Source of the DNA: Enterovibrio sp045679545 | GTDB lineage: Bacteria; Pseudomonadota; Gammaproteobacteria; Enterobacterales; Vibrionaceae | Length of the DNA: 64,000 bases | Reading direction: 5' to 3' | Assembly: GCF_045679545.1 (NCBI RefSeq) | Contig: NZ_CP166194.1 | Span: forward strand, 1,736,001-1,800,000 | In this document: piece by piece, positions 23,066 to 32,693 of the stretch | Layout: every line of letters starts with the position of its first letter | Position numbering within the stretch: position 1 is the stretch's first letter | Translations under genes and position numbers: made by a program | Notes under the pieces: model-generated | Seen by the model: the letters and a program-made list of their open reading frames with translations, nothing else | What the model was told of the DNA's origin: nothing | Database searches by the model: none

Positions 23066-24261
23066 CAGTTTGCATAGAAGGTTGTCGTTGCTGGCCAGTC
23101 AGAGAACACACCTACCACCCCAACATCCTGCGCCAATACGTCGAGCAATGTCATGACATCACCGTCGTTATTGATCACGTCTTTCACTGATTGGTAATAC
23201 CATCCGCCACCATTGCCAAGATGACCAGAACGCTCCAACGTCCAAGTAATAATGCCTAACCCTGCTGCTTTAGCATGTTTGGCGTAATCAGATGGCACTA
23301 TATTTCCCTTGTTATCGACAGTGACCAGCGCATAAAGCGGTGGAGCAATATATTCCACGCCTCTGTCTTTCAGCGCAGCCATATCTTTTAAAGACGGTTT
23401 CCAGCTTTCATCATCATACATACGCGAATCTAAATAGACTGCCTGCTGACCAAACTCAGGCTCATTCGCCACCCAGTGCTTCACATCTTCCATGTTGAAA
23501 GATTGCGGGTAAACATCCGACGCTTTCACACCCGCCGCTTTGTATTCATCCACCATTTTTTGTGCATAGTCTTGCTGCGTAAACCCGTCATAAGGCATCG
23601 CTACCTTGGCTTCTTTCAATTCAGGCGTCATTTTTACACCTAATTCTTTTAGCAGCGCGATACTCTCAGCATGCGTCATCAAGGTGCCACGACTGGCATA
23701 AAGGTCTGTGCGAAAATCTGCCGTGCCTTTCATATACTCTTCTGGTGTTGTCGCCATCGGATTCGCACCATCCATTTTTCCTTTCAGCCGTTTAAATTCG
23801 GCGAGTGTGAAATCTGAGGTGCGGCATTCTGCTGTCGCTTTCTCACCGGTTTCAGGGTTTGCCGGCGTGAATGGTATGGTGCATTTTTCAGCGAGATCTG
23901 GATGAGTTAGAACGTCCGTCGTGGTATGCAGATCGTTTTGAGAATGACGACATACCAGCTGCTTGTCTTTAGTAAAAGTCACATCACACTCTATGATGCC
24001 CGCGCCCATTTGCGCTGCAGCAACATATGACTCTTTCGTATGCTCAGGAAACTGGAGAGATGCACCTCGATGGCCAATAGAGAATGCGGTTGTTTTTGGC
24101 GTCTTGTTCAAACAAGAAGAAAGTTTTTCCTTTAACGCGCCTTCATCCATGTCGGCAACCAAATAGGCAGGCCTTGGTCCAAGGGTAACTCCGCTTGCGG
24201 CCATGACGCCGCCCGCAGCGAATATCGAAAAAAGAACACCAAGCCTGATGATATTGTTCAT
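23053..24261 (-). CDS. Periplasmic glycerophosphodiester phosphodiesterase (GlpQ-like)
   Basis: These enzymes hydrolyse glycerophosphodiesters to glycerol-3-phosphate and an alcohol. The 402-residue protein has a signal peptide ending at GVMAA and the family motif GHRGASLQFPEHTKESYVAA with catalytic His and Glu. ECDV metal ligands and the second histidine in VCRHSQNDL follow. It is longer than E. coli GlpQ, with an inserted region. A Cys near the C-terminus (YANCMNP) may pair with one in SSCLN. It is divergent from hutC and probably an independent unit. Confidence 0.9.
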   Translation of the reverse strand: MNNIIRLGVLFSIFAAGGVMAASGVTLGPRPAYLVADMDEGALKEKLSSCLNKTPKTTAFSIGHRGASLQFPEHTKESYVAAAQMGAGIIECDVTFTKDKQLVCRHSQNDLHTTTDVLTHPDLAEKCTIPFTPANPETGEKATAECRTSDFTLAEFKRLKGKMDGANPMATTPEEYMKGTADFRTDLYASRGTLMTHAESIALLKELGVKMTPELKEAKVAMPYDGFTQQDYAQKMVDEYKAAGVKASDVYPQSFNMEDVKHWVANEPEFGQQAVYLDSRMYDDESWKPSLKDMAALKDRGVEYIAPPLYALVTVDNKGNIVPSDYAKHAKAAGLGIITWTLERSGHLGNGGGWYYQSVKDVINNDGDVMTLLDVLAQDVGVVGVFSDWPATTTFYANCMNP

Positions 24262-24507
24262 GTTTTGCTCCGTTAAATGAAAGTGCGGTATCTCTATCTA
24301 CCTGAGTAACAATAGTCGAATGACAATAACCGAACAGCATTCTGTACAAGCAATATGACTGAATAGAGACAATATTCTTAACGTTTAATGGCAATGACCA
24401 TACTGTCTTCAAATCGCGACTGCATGGTTTAACATTGCTTCATCTCCCAATCCCAACGGTAAGCAGAGACCCCAACCTTGATTTTCACACACAAGTCATA
24501 CACCATT

Positions 24508-24523
24508 ATTTGTATATACGAAT
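24508..24523 (+). promoter_or_regulatory. HutC-type operator upstream of hutC
   Basis: The core GTATATAC (24512-24519) is flanked by ATTT and GAAT, a 16-bp near-palindrome with one mismatched pair. It resembles the TGTATATACA sites bound by HutC-type GntR repressors and lies 14 bases before the hutC start, implying autorepression. Confidence 0.7.
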
Positions 24524-24537
24524 AGTCAGGGATTTTT

Positions 24538-25245
24538 ATGGCCAAGTCGCCGCGCTTTAAGCAAATTCAAGCGTACCTTCAGAAGAAAATTGATTCCCGA
24601 GAGTGGCCTGTGGGTACGCGAATTCCAACAGAAGCCGAATTGTGCGAGCAGTTTTCAGTCAGTCGCATGACAGTGAACAAAGCGGTTAGAGATCTCGTGA
24701 ACGAAGGTTGGCTTGAGCGAACCCCCAGACTAGGCACGTTTGTTTGTCAGAAAAAAGCCGAAAGCCCATTGATGGATATTCGTAACATTGCTGACGAAAT
24801 TCGCGAACGCGGTCAACGCTACCACAGCGAAATTATCTCTCTGCAAGCCATTAACTCTCCTGAAGATGTGGCCATGCGCTTAGGGATGATGCTCGGTACC
24901 GAAGTCTTCAAAAGTGAAATCGTTCATTTCGCCGACGAGGTACCCGTTCAGATGGAAATTCGCTGGGTCAATCCGGTGCATGCACCGGATTATTTAAAAC
25001 AAGATTTTTCAACCATTACACCCAATCAGTACCTGGTTACACGGTGTCCATTGAGCACTATCGAACACACAGTGGAAGCCATCCTACCGCCAGCCAATGT
25101 GGCTTCATTGCTAAAAATGCAAAGTGATCAGCCCTGTCTTTTGCTCCACCGCCGAACATGGAGCTCATCTCAACTGATTAGTGCTGCACTGCTCTATCAC
25201 CCAGGCGATCGATACAAACTCAGTGCACGCGCCATGCTTGATTAA
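24538..25245 (+). CDS. hutC: Histidine utilization repressor HutC (GntR family)
   Basis: HutC represses hut genes and is released by urocanate. The 235-residue protein has an N-terminal winged helix (GTRIPTEAELCEQFSVSRMTVNKAVRDL) and a C-terminal UTRA ligand domain with VPVQMEIRWVNP and the HTVEAILPPANVA segment typical of HutC. AGGGA precedes the ATG. A HutC-type operator lies just upstream and another in front of hutI, 120-140 bases after this gene. Confidence 0.95.
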   Translation: MAKSPRFKQIQAYLQKKIDSREWPVGTRIPTEAELCEQFSVSRMTVNKAVRDLVNEGWLERTPRLGTFVCQKKAESPLMDIRNIADEIRERGQRYHSEIISLQAINSPEDVAMRLGMMLGTEVFKSEIVHFADEVPVQMEIRWVNPVHAPDYLKQDFSTITPNQYLVTRCPLSTIEHTVEAILPPANVASLLKMQSDQPCLLLHRRTWSSSQLISAALLYHPGDRYKLSARAMLD

Positions 25246-25347
25246 TACCCACTTATTGAAAGCAATAACAAGCTGACAAATATCTCAAAACACAACCACT
25301 GGCCACTTAAATTTACACCTTTGATCACAATCGTGTAACACAGCATC

Positions 25348-25376
25348 TTGCACTTGGTAATTTAATTGTCTATACA
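25348..25376 (+). promoter_or_regulatory. Predicted promoter of hutIGUH
   Basis: TTGCAC (25348-25353) and TATACA (25371-25376) are separated by 17 bases. The -10 box lies within the HutC-type operator, so repressor binding would block polymerase. Confidence 0.65.
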
Positions 25377-25388
25377 TTTGTATAGACA
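25367..25388 (+). promoter_or_regulatory. HutC-type operator upstream of hutI
   Basis: Perfect 9-bp half-sites TGTCTATAC and GTATAGACA flank a 4-base ATTT spacer. The palindrome ends 24 bases before the hutI start and shares the GTATA core with the hutC operator. Confidence 0.75.
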
Positions 25389-25412
25389 TTTTAATCTCAG
25401 GTGCAGCATTCC

Positions 25413-26624
25413 ATGAAAACCCTGTTTACTGACTGCCGCGTCGTCAGCATGCAAACCGATGTCACTGAGCAGTTCGGTTATCAAGTCCAAGAAAGCATGA
25501 TGATGTCGGTAGAAGATGGCGTTATCACGGGTCTAGGTTCGTCACTCAACACAGACGGCTTCACCGTCGTGTCTCTCGAAAACCGTCTCGTCACGCCCGG
25601 TCTGATTGATTGTCACACTCATTTGGTTTTCGCTGGCAATCGCGCCAATGAATTTGAACAGCGCCTAAATGGCATTTCCTATCAGCAAATCGCTCAGCAA
25701 GGTGGTGGCATACTTGCGACCGTGCAAGCGACTCGTCAAGCCAGTCTTGAAACCCTCGTGCAACTCGCTCTGCCCCGTGCCAAAGCTCTAATTCGTGACG
25801 GTGTCACTACCGTTGAAATCAAGAGTGGCTATGGCCTCACGGTCAATGACGAACTCAAAATGCTTCGCGCTGCGAAAAGGGTAGGACGAGAAGCAAACAT
25901 CCACGTTTCAACAACGCTACTGGGCGCACATGCCCTTCCACCTGAATTTGCAGGTAGAAGCGACGATTATGTCAGCCTTGTCTGTAATGAAATGATCCCC
26001 GCGGTCGTCGAAGAGAATCTCGCGGATGCCGTAGATGTTTTCTGTGAAGGGATTGCTTTTAACAAGCAGCAAATGGAACGCGTATTCGAGACAGCGCTCT
26101 CTCATGGTTTGAACATAAAAGGCCATACCGAGCAACTGTCAAATATTGGCGGTGGCGAGAGCGCAGCCCATATGGGTGCCCTTTCTGTTGACCATATTGA
26201 ATTCATTGATTTACGTGGCGTGGAAGCCCTCGCGGCTAACAACACGGTGGCGACTTTGCTGCCCGGCGCTTTCTATTTTCTTAGAGAGACCCAAAAGCCA
26301 CCGGTTGATCTGCTGCGAAAAAACCGAGTTCCTATGGCTATCGCCACTGATTTCAACCCCGGCACATCTCCGTTTTTGAGCTTGCCACTGATGATGAACA
26401 TGGCGTCTACCCTCTTCGGCCTCACACCTAAGGAGACCTTGTATGGCGTGACTCGACATGCCGCTCAAGCGATGGGTTTGAAAAATAAAGGGCAACTTAG
26501 CGTCGGATTTGATGCCGATTTTGCTGTGTGGGATGTGTCTTCGCCTGCAGAGCTGAGCTATCAAATTGGGTTATCTCCACTTCACGCACGCTATTTGAAT
26601 GGAGTCAAAGCCAATGACCATTGA
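25413..26624 (+). CDS. hutI: Imidazolonepropionase
   Basis: HutI hydrolyses 4-imidazolone-5-propionate to N-formimino-glutamate, the third step of histidine degradation. The amidohydrolase metal site is seen in DCHTHLVFAGNR, with GHTEQ, HIE and the aspartate in IATDFNPGTSP. The ATG at 25413 (403 residues) follows AGGTG; an in-frame GTG at 25401 has no ribosome-binding site. It is first in hutIGUH and overlaps hutG by 11 bases. Confidence 0.96.
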   Translation: MKTLFTDCRVVSMQTDVTEQFGYQVQESMMMSVEDGVITGLGSSLNTDGFTVVSLENRLVTPGLIDCHTHLVFAGNRANEFEQRLNGISYQQIAQQGGGILATVQATRQASLETLVQLALPRAKALIRDGVTTVEIKSGYGLTVNDELKMLRAAKRVGREANIHVSTTLLGAHALPPEFAGRSDDYVSLVCNEMIPAVVEENLADAVDVFCEGIAFNKQQMERVFETALSHGLNIKGHTEQLSNIGGGESAAHMGALSVDHIEFIDLRGVEALAANNTVATLLPGAFYFLRETQKPPVDLLRKNRVPMAIATDFNPGTSPFLSLPLMMNMASTLFGLTPKETLYGVTRHAAQAMGLKNKGQLSVGFDADFAVWDVSSPAELSYQIGLSPLHARYLNGVKANDH

Positions 26625-27621
26625 TATGTCGCTTTGGCAGGGGCGAATCGATCTCGAAGATGGCGAAGCCGGCGCACGCCTCCACCAAAAAATTCAATCG
26701 GCTGACAACGCAATAGAGCCGGGCGTTATGTTGGTGGGTTTTGCCTGCGACGAAGGCGTTTCACGCAATAAAGGCCGTGTCGGTGCATACGCAGCACCTG
26801 ATGAAATACGCAAAATGCTAGCAAACATGCCATGGCATCATTCGCATCCAGTCTATGACAAGGGCAACACGTCGTGTGACGACCAAGATCTCGCTAAGTC
26901 GCAAAAACAGCTCGCCGCGCAAGTGAGTGATGCCTTAGAACACCATCACCTCCCTATCGTGTTAGGCGGTGGACATGAAGTGGCGTGGGGAACATACCAA
27001 GGTCTCGCTCAACACCTTACGTCAAAAGGTAAAGAAGCCGCACCACGTGTTGGCATCATCAATTTCGATGCGCATTTCGATCTGCGTGTTCCATCGGGTC
27101 AAAGTGCACAGGGCAGCTCAGGTACGCCGTTTTCACAAATCGCCGATTATTGCCAACACCAAGGCTGGCCATTTCATTACGCCTGCGTGGGTGTCAGCCG
27201 ATCAAGTAACACCCAGGCTCTATTTGATAAAGCCTATGCCCTGTCCGTTCTCACCATTGAAGATACTGACATTAGCGCTGAGTCTCTGCCCCTTGTCAGA
27301 GAACAACTGCAAGGTTTTATGTCCAACGTAGATCTGCTTTATCTCACTATCGATATTGATGTTTTCCCTGCATCAACTGCACCCGGTGTAAGTGCACCTG
27401 CTGTGCATGGTGTGTCCTACGCACTGGTTGAAGCACTTATTCGCGACATTCTGGCGGCGAAGAACGCCGATGGAAAGACGAAGCTAACTGTCGCAGACGT
27501 TGCGGAACTGAATCCGCACTACGACATTGATAGCCATACCGCTCGCCTTGCTGCACGTCTGGTTTGGACGATAGCAAAAAGCCTTTCTGATTCAACCCAT
27601 TCTCAAGGAGTGATGAAATGA
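26614..27621 (+). CDS. hutG: Formimidoylglutamase
   Basis: HutG belongs to the arginase/ureohydrolase family and cleaves formiminoglutamate to glutamate and formamide. The binuclear manganese motifs are GGGHEVAWG, NFDAHFDLR and TIDIDVFPAS. The start at 26614 follows TGGAG and gives 335 residues. It overlaps hutI at its 5' end, and its stop codon overlaps the hutU start as ATGA, pointing to coupled translation. Confidence 0.95.
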   Translation: MTIDMSLWQGRIDLEDGEAGARLHQKIQSADNAIEPGVMLVGFACDEGVSRNKGRVGAYAAPDEIRKMLANMPWHHSHPVYDKGNTSCDDQDLAKSQKQLAAQVSDALEHHHLPIVLGGGHEVAWGTYQGLAQHLTSKGKEAAPRVGIINFDAHFDLRVPSGQSAQGSSGTPFSQIADYCQHQGWPFHYACVGVSRSSNTQALFDKAYALSVLTIEDTDISAESLPLVREQLQGFMSNVDLLYLTIDIDVFPASTAPGVSAPAVHGVSYALVEALIRDILAAKNADGKTKLTVADVAELNPHYDIDSHTARLAARLVWTIAKSLSDSTHSQGVMK

Positions 27622-29312
27622 ACGACCCACGTCTGGATCTTTCTCGAACCATTAAAGCCCCCACAGGTTCAACCTTAACCGCCAAATCGTGGTTAACCGA
27701 AGCACCACTAAGAATGTTGATGAACAACCTTCATCCAGACGTTGCTGAACATCCCCATGCTTTAGTGGTTTACGGTGGTATTGGGCGCGCTGCGAGAAAC
27801 TGGCAGTGCTACGACAAAATCGTTGAAGTACTGACGCGACTTGAAGACGACCAGACCTTGTTGGTGCAATCGGGTAAACCCGTCGGCGTGTTCCCTACTC
27901 ACAAAGACGCTCCGCGTGTGTTGATTGCCAACTCCAATTTGGTTCCGCACTGGGCAAACTGGGAGCATTTCAATGAGCTCGATAAGCAAGGGTTGGCCAT
28001 GTACGGCCAAATGACCGCGGGAAGCTGGATCTACATTGGCTCACAAGGCATTGTTCAAGGCACGTACGAAACTTTCGTCGCTGTGGCGAAAAAGCATTTT
28101 GGTGGTGAAGCAAAAAGTCGCTGGGTACTGACGGGCGGATTAGGTGGCATGGGTGGCGCACAACCTCTTGCCGCAACCATGGCCGGTTTTGCGATGATCG
28201 CGGTTGATTGCGATGAAAGCCGTATCGACTATCGCCTACGAACCGGATATGTCGACAAAAAAGCCATCAATCTTGATGATGCCTTAGCCCTACTTCAACA
28301 ATCGCTCGACGACAACACACCAATCTCGATTGGTTTACTAGGCAATGCCGCTGACATCTTTGCGGAACTCGTAGAACGAGGAATTACACCGGATGTCGTC
28401 ACCGACCAAACCTCAGCTCATGATCCTCTCAACGGCTACCTGCCGAAAGGCTGGACCATGGAATATGCCGCCGAACAGCGTAAAATCGATGAGGCAGGCG
28501 TGGTTGATGCCGCTAAATCTTCGATGGCTGAGCAAGTCAAAGCCATGCTGACATTGCAAGAACGCGGTGCAGCAACACTCGATTACGGTAACAATATCCG
28601 TCAGATGGCGCTGGAAAAAGGTGTAGAGAACGCGTTCGATTTCCCCGGATTTGTGCCTGCCTACATTCGCCCATTGTTCTGCCAAGGCATTGGCCCATTC
28701 CGCTGGGTCGCACTGTCTGGCGACCCCGAAGACATCTATAAGACCGATCAAAAAGTCAAAGAGTTGATCCCAGATAACCCACACCTTCATCAGTGGCTAG
28801 ACATGGCACGAGAACGCATTCAGTTCCAAGGCTTGCCTGCTCGTATCTGCTGGGTTGGCTTAAAAGATCGCGCTCGTCTTGGTCTGGCTTTTAATGAAAT
28901 GGTCAAAAATGGCGAGTTGAAAGCCCCCATCGTTATTGGTCGAGATCACCTTGATTCTGGCTCAGTCGCCAGTCCAAACCGCGAAACCGAAGGCATGTTA
29001 GATGGTTCAGACGCCGTGTCAGATTGGCCACTCCTGAACGCGCTTTTAAACACCGCCTCTGGCGCAACTTGGGTGTCACTTCATCACGGTGGTGGCGTGG
29101 GAATGGGATTCTCACAACACTCTGGTGTCGTCATTGTGTGTGACGGTACAGAGGACGCCGCAAAACGCGTTGGACGCGTGTTGCATAACGACCCCGCAAC
29201 CGGCGTGATGCGCCATGCAGACGCAGGCTATGGCATTGCGATCAACTGCGCCAAAGAACAGCAACTGGATTTGCCATTGCTTGATGTCCCTAATGTGCCC
29301 GTGACGAAGTAA
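27618..29312 (+). CDS. hutU: Urocanate hydratase
   Basis: HutU converts urocanate to imidazolonepropionate using a tightly bound NAD+. The 564-residue protein has the expected length and motifs: TGGLGGMGGAQPLAATMAGF for the nucleotide fold, DQTSAHDPLNGYLP, and the region FCQGIGPFRWVALSGDP with the cysteine used in catalysis. The ATG overlaps the hutG stop codon by four bases. Confidence 0.97.
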   Translation: MNDPRLDLSRTIKAPTGSTLTAKSWLTEAPLRMLMNNLHPDVAEHPHALVVYGGIGRAARNWQCYDKIVEVLTRLEDDQTLLVQSGKPVGVFPTHKDAPRVLIANSNLVPHWANWEHFNELDKQGLAMYGQMTAGSWIYIGSQGIVQGTYETFVAVAKKHFGGEAKSRWVLTGGLGGMGGAQPLAATMAGFAMIAVDCDESRIDYRLRTGYVDKKAINLDDALALLQQSLDDNTPISIGLLGNAADIFAELVERGITPDVVTDQTSAHDPLNGYLPKGWTMEYAAEQRKIDEAGVVDAAKSSMAEQVKAMLTLQERGAATLDYGNNIRQMALEKGVENAFDFPGFVPAYIRPLFCQGIGPFRWVALSGDPEDIYKTDQKVKELIPDNPHLHQWLDMARERIQFQGLPARICWVGLKDRARLGLAFNEMVKNGELKAPIVIGRDHLDSGSVASPNRETEGMLDGSDAVSDWPLLNALLNTASGATWVSLHHGGGVGMGFSQHSGVVIVCDGTEDAAKRVGRVLHNDPATGVMRHADAGYGIAINCAKEQQLDLPLLDVPNVPVTK

Positions 29313-29321
29313 GGAATCACC

Positions 29322-30857
29322 ATGTATCAACTAACACTAACCCCGGGCGAACTCACCCTAACGCAGCTTCGTGCGGTCAGCCGTCAAAACGTACAACTTT
29401 CTTTTGCAAAGGGCGTAAAAGAAGACATGCAACCGAGCATTGATACTGTTGCCAGTGTGCTGTCTGAAGGTCGTGTAGTTTACGGTATTAATACCGGTTT
29501 TGGCTTACTGGCCAACACACGCATTAATGCCGAAGATTTGGAAACTTTACAACGCTCTATCGTGCTTTCACACGCCGCTGGCATTGGCGCGTTTATGGAT
29601 GACAACACTGTGCGACTCATGATGGTGTTGAAAATCAACAGCCTAGCTCGTGGTTTTTCGGGTATTCGCTTTTCTGTCGTAGAAGCACTGGCAACACTGA
29701 TTAACGCTGATGTTTACCCGTGTATTCCCAAAAAAGGGTCGGTCGGTGCCTCTGGCGATCTCGCCCCACTGGCTCACATGAGCACGGTACTTCTGGGTGA
29801 AGGACAAGCAAGACACAAAGGCGAGTTCATTTCTGGCGCCGTAGCACTAAAAATAGCGGGGTTAGAGCCTATCACCCTTGGGCCAAAAGAAGGTCTGGCC
29901 CTGCTCAATGGCACGCAAGCCTCAACGGCATTTGCGCTTGAAGGTCTGTTTGCAGCAGAAGATCTGTATGCATCCGCCACAGCGTGTGGTGCGTTGTCAG
30001 TAGAAGCCGCGTTAGGTAGCCGCCGACCGTTTGATCCTCGCATTCATCGCGTACGCGGGCATCGCAGTCAAATTGACGCCGCCGCGGCTTATCGTCACCT
30101 ATTAGAAAACGGCAGCGAAATTGGTGACAGCCACACGGGTTGTGAAAAAGTGCAAGACCCCTATTCTCTGCGTTGCCAGCCACAAGTGATGGGCGCTTGC
30201 TTACAGCAGATCCGCAACTCTGCCGACATACTAGAAATTGAAGCGAATTCAGTGTCAGATAACCCATTGGTGTTTAGCGACGATGGAGACATCATTTCGG
30301 GCGGCAATTTTCATGCAGAACCTGTTGCTATGGCGGCTGACAACCTTGCGTTAGCCATTGCAGAAATTGGCAGCTTATCTGAACGTCGTATGGCGCTACT
30401 GATAGACAGTGGTCTGAGTAAGCTTCCTCCATTTTTAGTCGACAATGGCGGCGTGAACAGCGGCTTCATGATCGCGCAAGTGACAGCAGCTGCATTGGCT
30501 AGCGAAAATAAAACACTGGCACATCCTGCATCAGTCGACAGTTTACCGACATCGGCAAACCAAGAAGATCACGTATCCATGGCAACGTTTGCTGGGCGTC
30601 GGCTTACAGAGATGGCAGAAAACACCCGCGGTATTCTGGCGGTGGAGTTACTCGCAGCTTGCCAAGGTTTGGATTTTCGCGCCCCGCTAAAAAGCACGTC
30701 GCGCCTTGAGCAAATCAAAGCAGAACTCAGAAGCCACGTCAGCTTCTATGATAAAGATCGCTATTTTGCCCCAGATATCGAAAGTGCCAATAATCACCTC
30801 AAAGATGCCAGTCACAACAAGTTCATGCCAGCACAGCTACTGCCCAGCATTCGCTGA
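29322..30857 (+). CDS. hutH: Histidine ammonia-lyase
   Basis: HutH removes ammonia from histidine to give urocanate, the inducer of the system. The Ala-Ser-Gly triad that cyclises into the MIO cofactor is at residues 143-145 in GSVGASGDLAPLAHMS. The catalytic Tyr lies in GINTGFG context (VVYGINTGFGLLA). The length of 511 residues is normal. It begins nine bases after hutU and ends the operon before a strong terminator. Confidence 0.98.
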   Translation: MYQLTLTPGELTLTQLRAVSRQNVQLSFAKGVKEDMQPSIDTVASVLSEGRVVYGINTGFGLLANTRINAEDLETLQRSIVLSHAAGIGAFMDDNTVRLMMVLKINSLARGFSGIRFSVVEALATLINADVYPCIPKKGSVGASGDLAPLAHMSTVLLGEGQARHKGEFISGAVALKIAGLEPITLGPKEGLALLNGTQASTAFALEGLFAAEDLYASATACGALSVEAALGSRRPFDPRIHRVRGHRSQIDAAAAYRHLLENGSEIGDSHTGCEKVQDPYSLRCQPQVMGACLQQIRNSADILEIEANSVSDNPLVFSDDGDIISGGNFHAEPVAMAADNLALAIAEIGSLSERRMALLIDSGLSKLPPFLVDNGGVNSGFMIAQVTAAALASENKTLAHPASVDSLPTSANQEDHVSMATFAGRRLTEMAENTRGILAVELLAACQGLDFRAPLKSTSRLEQIKAELRSHVSFYDKDRYFAPDIESANNHLKDASHNKFMPAQLLPSIR

Positions 30858-30878
30858 ATAGAAGGATTGATCTGAATC

Positions 30879-30917
30879 ATCACCGAAGCTTTTACTCTCC
30901 AAGCTTCGGTGATTTTT
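30879..30917 (+). terminator. Terminator of hut operon
   Basis: A 13-bp perfect stem (ATCACCGAAGCTT with AAGCTTCGGTGAT) closes a 9-base loop and runs into TTTTTT. Confidence 0.92.
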
Positions 30918-31035
30918 TGCACAAAAACGGAATATCAGTCATAGAATGTCGAGTTTGCCACACTTCACTCTCGCCATATTGCGCTACTATTCTGTTATCA
31001 AACTAAATTTGCTTGCCTAACGCAGAGGTATTCCT

Positions 31036-31899
31036 ATGTGGCATTCGCTTTCTGTTCAGCTTTCACTCGCCCTTGGGCAGCAGTTTGAAGTCGAAGAAAA
31101 AATGCCCATTGATGGCGGCGATATTAATGAGTGTTACGCCATCAGCAGTGGCGAAATTCGCTTCTTTGTTAAAATCAATTCCCGCGAAAACCTGTCAGTG
31201 TATGAAGCAGAGGCTGAGAGCCTGCGCCATCTGGCTAATAGTGGTGAAGTCTCTGTTCCACAAGTTGTCTACATTGGCGTGATCAAAGAAAAATCAGTAT
31301 TGGTGCTCGATTACTTGCCCATGAAACCGCTGAATGACGAAAACGCTTATTTGCTTGGCAAAGATATGGCGCGATTACATCAATGGGGTGAGCAACTTGA
31401 ATACGGCTTTGATATTGATAATTTCATTGGTACGACTGAACAAAGAAACAACTGGCATCGTAAATGGGCCAACTTCTTTGCCGATCACCGCATTGGATTA
31501 CAACTCAAGTTGGCAGAAGAACGCGGCATGTTGTTCGGGGATGTTGAAACCATCGTTGAAGCAGTGAAAGAACGCCTTGCCGGGCATCAGCCAAAAGCGA
31601 GCCTGCTTCATGGTGATTTCTGGAAAGGCAATGCTTCAACAACGGTCAACGGACCTGTTGTATTTGACCCCGCTTGCTATTGGGGCGATCGCGAAGTCGA
31701 TGTGGCCACTACTTATCTTTTTGGTGGTTTCCCGCAAGACTTCTACCGAGGTTACAACGAAGTTTTCCCACTTGATGAAGGCTTTGATCAGCGCAAAGAC
31801 ATCTACAACCTTTATCACATGATCAATCACTGTTTAATGTTTGGCGGACACTACCTCGAAGAAACAGAGGCATTAATCAATGAACTGGGGTTAAACTGA
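31036..31899 (+). CDS. Fructosamine/ketosamine-3-kinase family protein (YniA-like)
   Basis: These kinases phosphorylate sugars attached to amines by glycation so that they detach. The 287-residue protein has the aminoglycoside-phosphotransferase-like fold with the catalytic loop LLHGDFWKGNAS and the metal-binding FDPACYWGDREVD. Its length and motifs match E. coli YniA. It is followed by an HxpB-like phosphatase, the same neighbour pair (yniA, yniC) found in E. coli. Confidence 0.9.
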   Translation: MWHSLSVQLSLALGQQFEVEEKMPIDGGDINECYAISSGEIRFFVKINSRENLSVYEAEAESLRHLANSGEVSVPQVVYIGVIKEKSVLVLDYLPMKPLNDENAYLLGKDMARLHQWGEQLEYGFDIDNFIGTTEQRNNWHRKWANFFADHRIGLQLKLAEERGMLFGDVETIVEAVKERLAGHQPKASLLHGDFWKGNASTTVNGPVVFDPACYWGDREVDVATTYLFGGFPQDFYRGYNEVFPLDEGFDQRKDIYNLYHMINHCLMFGGHYLEETEALINELGLN

Positions 31900-31928
31900 T
31901 TTGCGAGTCGAATCAACTTGAATTAGAT

Positions 31929-31957
31929 TGAGGGCGCACTGGTGCCCTTTTCTTTTT
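31929..31957 (+). terminator. Probable weak terminator after YniA-like gene
   Basis: GGGCGCAC and GTGCCC pair with a small bulge and are followed by a T-rich tract (TTTTCTTTTTT). Confidence 0.5.
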
Positions 31958-31983
31958 TGTGCGCCTTTTCTTTCGCCTGACAG

Positions 31984-32649
31984 ATGATATTTCCTATGAT
32001 TCAAGCAGCAATTTTTGATATGGATGGCCTGATCGTCAACTCAGAGCCATTTTGGCAAGACGCGCAATTAGCAATACTGCGTGATGAGCTTGGGATACAA
32101 CTCACTCGACAAGACACGATCGACACGACGGGTATTCGCATCGACCAAATCGTTAAACACTATTTTGAAACACAAGGCTGGCAAGGCCCATCGTGTGAGC
32201 AAGTGTGTGACATGATTTTGGATAAAGTGATTGAGCTGGTCGCTATTCACAAGCCGATCATGCCAGGTGTCCTTCATGCCCTTGAGCTTTGCAAAGCTGC
32301 CAATCTGCGCATTGCACTCGCGTCATCCTCCCCACTTCGATTGATTCAGACCACACTTCGCGCATTGGAGCTGGAAGATTGGTTTGAACAATGTCATTCC
32401 GCTGAGTATTTGAAATACGGTAAACCTCATCCAGAGGTATATCTCAATGCTGCAGAAGGATTAGGGATCGCCCCTGAGCATTGCGTGGCGCTTGAAGATT
32501 CTTTCGCAGGTTTATTGGCTGCCAAGTCTGCACAAATGCGAGCCATTGTTGTGCCAGAGCATGCAGTTGCTGACCAAGCGCGCTGGGTTATCAGTGACGT
32601 CAAACTTGCGTCGCTTAACGAATTAACCGGCAAAATGTTGACGCCATAA
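31984..32649 (+). CDS. hxpB: Hexitol/2-deoxyglucose-6-phosphate phosphatase, HAD family (HxpB-like)
   Basis: HAD phosphatases use an aspartyl nucleophile. The 221-residue protein shows motif I FDMDGLIVNSEP, motif II ASSSPL, a lysine in YGKPHPEVY and motif III ALEDSFAGLLAAKSA, close to E. coli YniC/HxpB. ATGs at 31984 and 31996 are both possible and neither has a strong ribosome-binding site. It follows the YniA-like kinase and could act on sugar phosphates released after deglycation, which is an inference. Confidence 0.88.
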   Translation: MIFPMIQAAIFDMDGLIVNSEPFWQDAQLAILRDELGIQLTRQDTIDTTGIRIDQIVKHYFETQGWQGPSCEQVCDMILDKVIELVAIHKPIMPGVLHALELCKAANLRIALASSSPLRLIQTTLRALELEDWFEQCHSAEYLKYGKPHPEVYLNAAEGLGIAPEHCVALEDSFAGLLAAKSAQMRAIVVPEHAVADQARWVISDVKLASLNELTGKMLTP

Positions 32650-32657
32650 CGCAAAAT

Positions 32658-32693
32658 AGGGCGTAATTTTCTTCAAAATTACGCCCTTGTTTC
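32658..32693 (+). terminator. Terminator of hxpB
   Basis: A perfect 13-bp stem (AGGGCGTAATTTT with AAAATTACGCCCT) with a 4-base loop is followed by TGTTT. Confidence 0.75.
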
